A stretch of 64,000 bases of DNA. It comes from Sporodiniella umbellata (lineage: Eukaryota > Mucoromycota > Mucoromycetes > Mucorales > Rhizopodaceae). A model generated the notes under the pieces. That model did not search any database. It was not told the origin of the DNA and saw nothing but the letters and a program-made list of their open reading frames with translations. Both the position numbers and the translations under genes were made by a program. Location of the stretch: contig JAIXMR010000003.1 of the NCBI GenBank assembly GCA_025677835.1, positions 310,001 to 374,000 on the forward strand. The letters are read 5' to 3'. Of this stretch, positions 58,027-64,000 are shown in pieces (positions within the stretch are counted from its first letter, which is position 1; the number at the start of each line of letters is the position of its first letter).

Positions 58027-61000
58027 TGTTTAATGTTGTTTTTTGGGTCGATCACTGCACCTTTGGAAACCTCGATGAGTGTTATGAGTTGAAGAAAGAA
58101 GATTGGCAAACTAAGAGGATAACAAAAACCGTTTAGTAATGGCGCCAAGCAATATCCCTAAATACCGTTTTGAATAAACTTTGAGCAGTGATTCTCTTTT
58201 TTTTTTTCTTTTAAAAAAAAAGCTTGAACTATTAGGAAAAGAAAGACAGAGGAATAAGGTTTCATTAAATACCTTTAAAAAAAGCAGTCGTTTTACGGAT
58301 CTGTTTACCGAACAAATCACATTTTACACACGGTTTGCCCCTTGTAATTGTATTCTTGTTACACAGATTGATGATGAAGCTGAACGCTTACTTTTTCAAG
58401 TTTCTGGACTAAACGACAATTACGAGACAAATACACGCTAAAAACTGCGGTAACTTTTGGTTTTTTTCTTTGCTAAAAGAGAACCGAAGTTATGCTTACC
58501 GATAGTAGTTTCTTAGTCGTTCGAGCGTAGTTTGATAGAAGTGATAAGGGTTCAAAGCTGGTGCAACGCTCAATGAACTTTTCAAAGAAAAAAAACCCAA
58601 AAACTTGTGCCAATCAAATTGCTTTATCACGGGAAAATCTATAACATTATAACAAAGCTACGATTTCCCGAAGATACAACAAGCCGGGAAGTATATTAAC
58701 AAGTAATACAGGGAGAAAGAGTACTATATCCAAAGCTATATCATACACAGCAAAAAAGGAACGCGGATCCTATGGTCAGATAGGGTTTGATCTAATAAGC
58801 TAATACCAGCCTAGTTGCATTGTTTAAACCAAGTAATTCAACTGCATACAATAAAAATTGACATTACACAAGTAATTCACGCGTATACAAAGAGCGCAAT
58901 ACTTTAATAATAGTAATGAAGCAAACCTATTTTTGAACCCTGTTAATTTGTGTTTGTCTTTACCCTTGTTCGTTTATAACAAGAAAATTGAACGATCATT
59001 TTTTGTAGTGAATTAATTTGTGAGGTTGGCTTACTCTAATATTTAGTTGTTAACCTGAAACTTTTGAGTACTACGTACTTATTTTATAAAAAGAGCTGTG
59101 GTTGCCAGTACAATTAAAGTATGTGTAGTGTTTCTCAAAGACAGGTGTCTACCTCCTTGGGGTAAGATTGGATTTTGGATGTTTGACAAATCTTTTATAT
59201 TGTAATACGAGGTTGAGACTATTTCAATATTCATGGAAAATTCATGTTTAGTAGTCGAGATAGTGCCTGAGCTAGAAACTACTTTAATTCTGAAAGTATT
59301 GATGGAAACGGCGGGAAGGACAGAGATAGATATTTTAAGCTTCTTTGTATCCGTCTACCGCATATGTATGTATTTACATATTTTCTACGTTCTCAACAAA
59401 AGTGACAAAAGGAAACATAGATTGCTCTGTTTTCATGTGCTTTAATAAGTAGTCTGTACCTGCCAAACTAAAAATCTTTGCTAGGAGAGCGCGTTACTTG
59501 GCTAAAATTAGCGTAAACGTATTCCACACCAGAGGTCATGACCTTTTTTTTTTTTTTACTTCAACAACTCCTATAATAAGCTGTACAAGCTATTAGCCTT
59601 TTTGTAGCGTGGCCATATTATGAGTTCGCTCCAATTGCAATCGCGAAAAGATAAAACACCCATTTGATTTCATTTTTATTTTTTTTAAAATGAAATTTAG
59701 TTGTCTATGTCGGCCCAAAATAGTTGCATGACAAGACCTTAACAAACGATATACTCTGTTTTGGACCTTAATCTCCTCAGTATGCTATTTTCTCTCAAAA
59801 TAATCAAAAAATTCGTACGTAAAGAAAGCATCATAAACACTCTCAACTTTTCTATAAAGTAAGCCCACATCATTTTTATAGAAGTAAATTTCAAATCGAT
59901 CGCTATTTACTTACTATACTATTGTCGCCAGGAGCGCCTTCGCTTTTGACTCTACATTTCATCTATCTATACCAAAACTTAGAAACGCGAGAAATACAAT
60001 ACTCATATTTGCAGGTAGAAAATGCATATGTTTTCTGTAGTCTCCACATTGTTACAGTCAATTACTATTTACTTGGAATGAATGATTAGGTGACTATCCT
60101 TTGAAAACGTAATCTACTAAATAACTAGGTCAACAGTAGGCCATTGGCGATCGTTTGTGTCACAAGACGCCCTGATTCCACATACTCGCTTCTAAAACAA
60201 TAAGGTGCCAGGTATTGTCAACTCTCTAGCATACATCCTAGGTAGCACACAAGTAGAAAGCATGAGCGGCTCTAATAGGCTGTTGCTGCTGGGGATATGA
60301 AGCTATAGATTACTTGAATATAAAGTCGCGAAAGGTGAGAGGTCCCTTCTTAGGGAGGGCTTGATAAATTCACTTCAGAGATGAGAGTGCTTTGTTGTTG
60401 TAAAAGAAGTAAAAAAAGGTTTTTAATATATTGAAAAGTTTATAAGAGTACTAAACCAAACAAATATTGAAACCTTTATAGAGCTGCTGTCGAACGTGGC
60501 TTAATTTGAAAACTTTTTAAAAAAAACAGCTGGTGTGGTCCACTGATATGCGACCTTTTTCTAGCTATATTAAAACCAACACAACTCTACTGCTGTAAAA
60601 CACTGGGCAAGAAAGAGACAAGTTTGATGGTTGAGCAAAGGTGAGTTTATTTGAAATTTCAAATTTTAAATATTTTGCTATCCGAAAAAATATTTTTATA
60701 TTCAGATCGTAATCCTTCTATAGTTTGTTCTTGTTAGCCTAATGGAAAATCCTTGTTTTCACTAATTAGCTCTAGTATTTCTGCTACAGTCCTACTATAC
60801 ATGGATTTTCTAAAACAATAGCTGTACGCTGCGCCTTTTAAAACATGTGCCTCGTAAGACTTGTTCGAACTTGCTCTAATATTAATAGTCGTCTAAGTAA
60901 ATTAAGTAGCGCATGCAAATGCAATTGATTAAAGACTACAGTGGGATCCGTAAAGTTTGAGACGTCCAAAGCTTTCAAATGTTACTACTAAAGTGCTGAG

Positions 61001-61194
61001 GGTAGATCTAATCAAAAGAACTCCGCCAAATTTATATTTTAAAATAATCCGAAATTTTACAAGGCTTGTATATATTCAATTTTTTTTCCACTGAGTAAAG
61101 TGTGGAATTATAGTTGAAAATAATATATTCGAGCCTTTTTTTTGTAGACTCTTGAGCACAGTTTCAAATACAGTTGTTGCTAAATATCGAAGAG
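58027..61194. other. Divergent spacer INO1/arrestin, no gene seen
   Basis: About 3.2 kb. It carries the INO1 promoter on the left, a T-A palindromic tract at 58199-58221 and scattered T runs (59545-59558). Frames at 58181-58441 and 59233-59445 have no family pattern. Just before the arrestin start, TTTTTTTTGTAG (61137-61148) looks like an acceptor, and ATG-GTT-GAG-CAA-AG|GTGAGT at 60626 could be the donor side of a 5' leader intron, but the joined frame is not the arrestin frame. Confidence 0.5.
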
Positions 61195-62687
61195 ATGGGG
61201 CTGCTTTCTCATGGACAATTGGCTTTTGATCCCTTGAAACCTATAATTTTAAGAGGATTGCCAACAGAAGACGGATCTACATTATTTGCTGGCAAACTTG
61301 TTCTGAGCTTAACAAAACCAACTAAAGTATCAAGAATTACTGTGGCTTTAAAAAGCCAAATTACGACATATTGGCCTGAAGGTAATATAGCAACAGTTTA
61401 CTTGGTTGATAACAGGGATAAAGATTTTCTATATAGGAATCGGTATACGGGGAACTCGTTTGACGCATGAAAAAATGCTTGATGAAAAAAGAATAGAAAT
61501 CATGCTCTCAGAAAACAAGCAGGAAGCTTTCTTGTTGCAAACCGGGGAACACAGATTCACATTTGCTTTTATCATCCCTAATGTAAATTTACAAGAGCAG
61601 CAAAATTCAATATTGTTTTAGTTACTGAAGTTGTATATAGTCCACAGTCACTTCTTTAGAAGATACGTTTGGAAGAGTTAAACATACAGTTGAAGCACTT
61701 GTACAACGTCCAGGCATTGTACTGTCTAATTGGACTATATCGAAACCCGTGACAATTCTTCGCACCTACATGTCCAATTCACTCTTGACCAACAACTCGT
61801 TAGCAACTTTATCTAAAACGTTTGAAAAGCGTGAGGCTTGGGGTGATATCGAAGTAGAAATCGAGGCTGCAGCATTTTCTCCAGGAGAGATATTTTATAT
61901 TAGGCTGATCATTCAACCTAAACTTAAACATGTGCGCATTGAACATATCGAGCTTAATTGTATAGAATCACGAAAGTATAGTGTACCTGAAATGCAAGCT
62001 TGGCGAAATGACACAGAGTGCTTGTCTATGCCATTTGCCGGGTCTTTTAGGCTATCTGAGTTTGGCGAAGTCATTGATACCACTAAAGAGCTTAGTCTTG
62101 CTTTTGGAAAACGACCAAAGGGTCTAGATTTAGAGCATGATTTTATTCAACGACTTGCTTTTGCAACACCTACATGCTCGCAAGGTATTCGCCACACTAC
62201 TTATGTTCGAGAAATCATGATGAAGCACCATATAGAACTCAAGATAAGTTTGTCGTATCTTGAAAAGGGTAGACACCAAACAACGGAAAAGATAATCACT
62301 CCACCTCCTCAAGCGTATCTTTCAAATCACCGTTCTACTTCTATTCCCGTAAACCAAAGTTTTGAAGATTGTCATATTCCATCTAAAGACTATAGAAAAG
62401 TAACCTCCATGGTATTTGATACATCTATTACTGTTTTTGACTGTCGGTTAAAAGAAGATTACGGTCAATTGCCCAGTTATTTTGAATTAGGCGTAAAGCC
62501 TACCGAAATGAATCAATCCAAAAAGAATGTATCTACGGTACAAAGCCTGACAGAGCCAAATAGACCTCGCCCTTACTTTTGCCCCTGTTACTATAAATTT
62601 TGCAGCCAAGTTGAACTTGCTACTCAATCACTCTTCGAACCTCAAATTTTCTTTCCCTCTATCCCTCCACCTGACTATTCAGCGTAG
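61195..62687 (+). CDS. Alpha-arrestin (ART-like), ubiquitin ligase adaptor
   Basis: Three exons (61195-61381, 61437-61582, 61641-62687) give 459 residues. The N-terminal arrestin fold is visible as LSLTKPTKVSRITVALKSQ, ITTYWPEGIGIRGTRL, LQTGEHRFTFAFIIPN and LEDTFGRVKHTVEALVQRPG. The C-terminal fold contains WGDIEVEIEAAAFSPGEIF, IIQPKLKHVRIEHIEL and YVREIMMKHHIELKISLSY. The protein ends SIPPPDYSA, placing a PPDY (PPxY) motif at residues 454-457, four residues before the end. PPxY motifs bind the WW domains of Rsp5/NEDD4-type ligases, so it is expected to bring the ligase to plasma-membrane transporters for endocytosis. The start is the first ATG after an in-frame stop at 61153; the cargo is unknown. 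Confidence 0.9.
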
Positions 62688-63284
62688 TTTAGTCCCTTCG
62701 AACCGTAGATACCCATAACGCATTTTAGCAAAACAACTGGAAAAACGAGCTATAGTGCCTTATCTTTTTGTCAAATAAAGTAATATTTATGATGTTGTAA
62801 ATACACCATGCAAAAAAAAAAAAATGCGTACAGAGATTGGTGTTTTAGCTAAATCTCTATTAATAGAAATAAAACCCTGTAGGCAGAAAGGATCTTGTAT
62901 TGCTGCGATAGCCTATTAGACTACAATCTTACAAAAATGTAACACAAAGGAAGTTTAAATGACATGGAAACCTATACAATGGAAACAATAATAAACTCGT
63001 CTTCATTAAATAAACCAATCGGTTTAAAAAAAGACAATGTTCAATGAATTTTTATCCCTTAAGCCAGTAATACTATTCAGGACCACTAAGGAAGTTTTAG
63101 GTTGGTCTTTGATTTTGTGATTAGTCTATTTTGCCTAAGCAGCGCTTTGATATAAAACCAACGGAAAACTTTTAATTTGCTACATTTACCGCAACTTCGT
63201 TGAAGACCCGCCCTATTTTTTTAAAAAAAATTCACAGGGTTTTCGAAGGCATCACAGCACATTCAAAATCCAAAGCTTTTTATC
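62688..63284. other. Spacer between arrestin and RWD/DUF1115 genes
   Basis: About 600 bp with the arrestin polyadenylation region (CAAATAAAG at 62774) and the promoter of the next gene. No other feature recognised. Confidence 0.6.
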
Positions 63285-64000
63285 ATGTCGAGCATCATTG
63301 AAACAATTGAGTATTTAAGATCTCTATTTTTTGAAGAGGAGTTTTCGTGGGAAAGCTTTGAGGACGAAACAGCGTATAACGAAATAGAGCGTGGCAATAT
63401 CCCAAATGTACAATTCTTAACACTGATTTTGAAAACTCCTGTCAAGAGCAAACTGTTAGTTTTTTCGTGCCGGTTATTAATAGCCACCACTGAATATCAG
63501 CTGAATTTATCCTGGAAAGACAACAGCTGGCTTTCAAGGCAAGATTTTGAATGTCTTAGTGGCCAACTTACAACTCAACAGGGCATTGTTGAAGATATTC
63601 AGCAGATTCAAAATGCAGCTGAATCTATACTCATAGAGACAACTGTGCAAACAGTTTCAAAGAAATTGTCTTATGAATTTTTGAGAGAATGGATATGGTT
63701 TCCAATGATATATACACGTGAAAAGGTTTTGTAAATTTATACGAACGGGTGGCTATTTAACGCTTTCATAGAGAGGGCACATTCTATCGTGGGCATCCAG
63801 CTATCAAATCACCGGATTTCTTTGTCCAGGGAAACCTGGCTGTATGTGTTTAGAGGGGAGTAAAGAAAAAGTTGCCGAGTTTATTCATGATATAAAAACT
63901 GTGAGCTGGTCTGATCTTCCTTCTTCACACAAAAAGATGACATCCCAATGGAAAGAAGCATTTGTATGTAAAGATTTGGAGGATTTTGAAAGCAGAAGAC
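63285..64000 (+). CDS. RWD and DUF1115 domain protein (RWDD2-like), partial
   Basis: Two exons (63285-63725, 63772 onward) give the first 223 residues; the gene runs off the right end. The N-terminal RWD domain has IIETIEYLRSLFFEEEFSW and YQLNLSWKDNSWLSRQDFE, followed by helices. The second exon opens with RGHILSWASSYQITGFLCPG then KPGCMCLEGSKEKVAEF, the pattern of the DUF1115 domain that follows RWD in RWDD2 proteins. Human RWDD2A and RWDD2B have this architecture; the function is not well understood. The donor of the first intron is GTTTTG, not the usual GTAAGT type, and the intron is 46 bp; an alternative donor 5 bases on (GTAAAT) gives a frame without the domain. Confidence 0.85.

Noticed and set aside
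59233..59445. 70-codon plus-strand frame
   Set aside because: Open but short, no family pattern, no splice partner in the 3 kb spacer.
1..64000. tRNA genes
   Set aside because: I looked for the T-loop core GGTTCGA with a matching acceptor stem on both strands and found no convincing cloverleaf; a covariance-model scan would settle it.
1..64000. CRISPR array or bacterial operon
   Set aside because: The DNA is eukaryotic with spliced genes; the only regular tandem repeats are microsatellites and the 14-bp unit, without unique spacers.

Overview
The window reads as nuclear DNA of an early-diverging, filamentous-type fungus, most likely Mucoromycota (Mucorales or a relative). The reasons are: protein-coding genes cut by many introns of about 41-110 bp with GT...AG ends and CTAAC/TACTAAC-like branch sites; AT-rich spacers full of T and A homopolymers; and a gene set that combines a soluble calreticulin ending in KDEL, a full-length neurofibromin-type RasGAP, a diaphanous-type formin and a GATA factor with a fungal N-terminal domain. 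The organism call is an inference, since no rRNA or other marker is present. Gene models were built by hand by joining exons, and in nearly all of them every intron keeps the reading frame.

Layout. 0-2.5 kb, minus strand: a partial unknown gene, a LYAR-type zinc-finger protein and PEX14. 2.5-6.2 kb: a sparse spacer with a gene remnant and one copy of a dispersed repeat. 6.2-15.8 kb, plus strand: an acyl-CoA thioesterase-like protein, calreticulin, a 1009-residue coiled-coil protein and a PPR protein. 15.8-22 kb, minus strand: tubulin cofactor E and the RNA polymerase III subunit RPC4. 23.0-26.3 kb, plus: the kinetochore scaffold KNL1/Spc105. 26.7-35.4 kb, minus: neurofibromin. 38.9-44.2 kb, plus: a formin. 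44.5-46.9 kb: an accessory island with an intact unknown 285-residue gene, a second copy of the dispersed repeat, an inverted repeat and direct repeats. 46.9-49.5 kb, plus: VPS33. 49.5-52.1 kb: a repeat-rich AT-rich spacer. 52.1-53.6 kb, plus: a two-finger GATA factor whose stop codon overlaps that of the convergent ELMO-domain gene (53.6-54.6 kb, minus). Then an ankyrin protein and INO1 (both minus), an alpha-arrestin (plus) and the start of an RWD/DUF1115 gene (plus) that runs off the end.

There is no operon-like organisation; the genes are mostly unrelated housekeeping genes. Two themes recur: cytoskeleton, division and polarity (TBCE, KNL1, formin, neurofibromin, possibly ELMOD) and membrane traffic or organelles (PEX14, VPS33, calreticulin, alpha-arrestin). 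The parts least explained by known families are the accessory island at 44.5-46.9 kb, which shares its upstream module with the remnant at 5.2-5.7 kb, and the 49.5-51.4 kb spacer. No tRNA, rRNA or CRISPR array was recognised.
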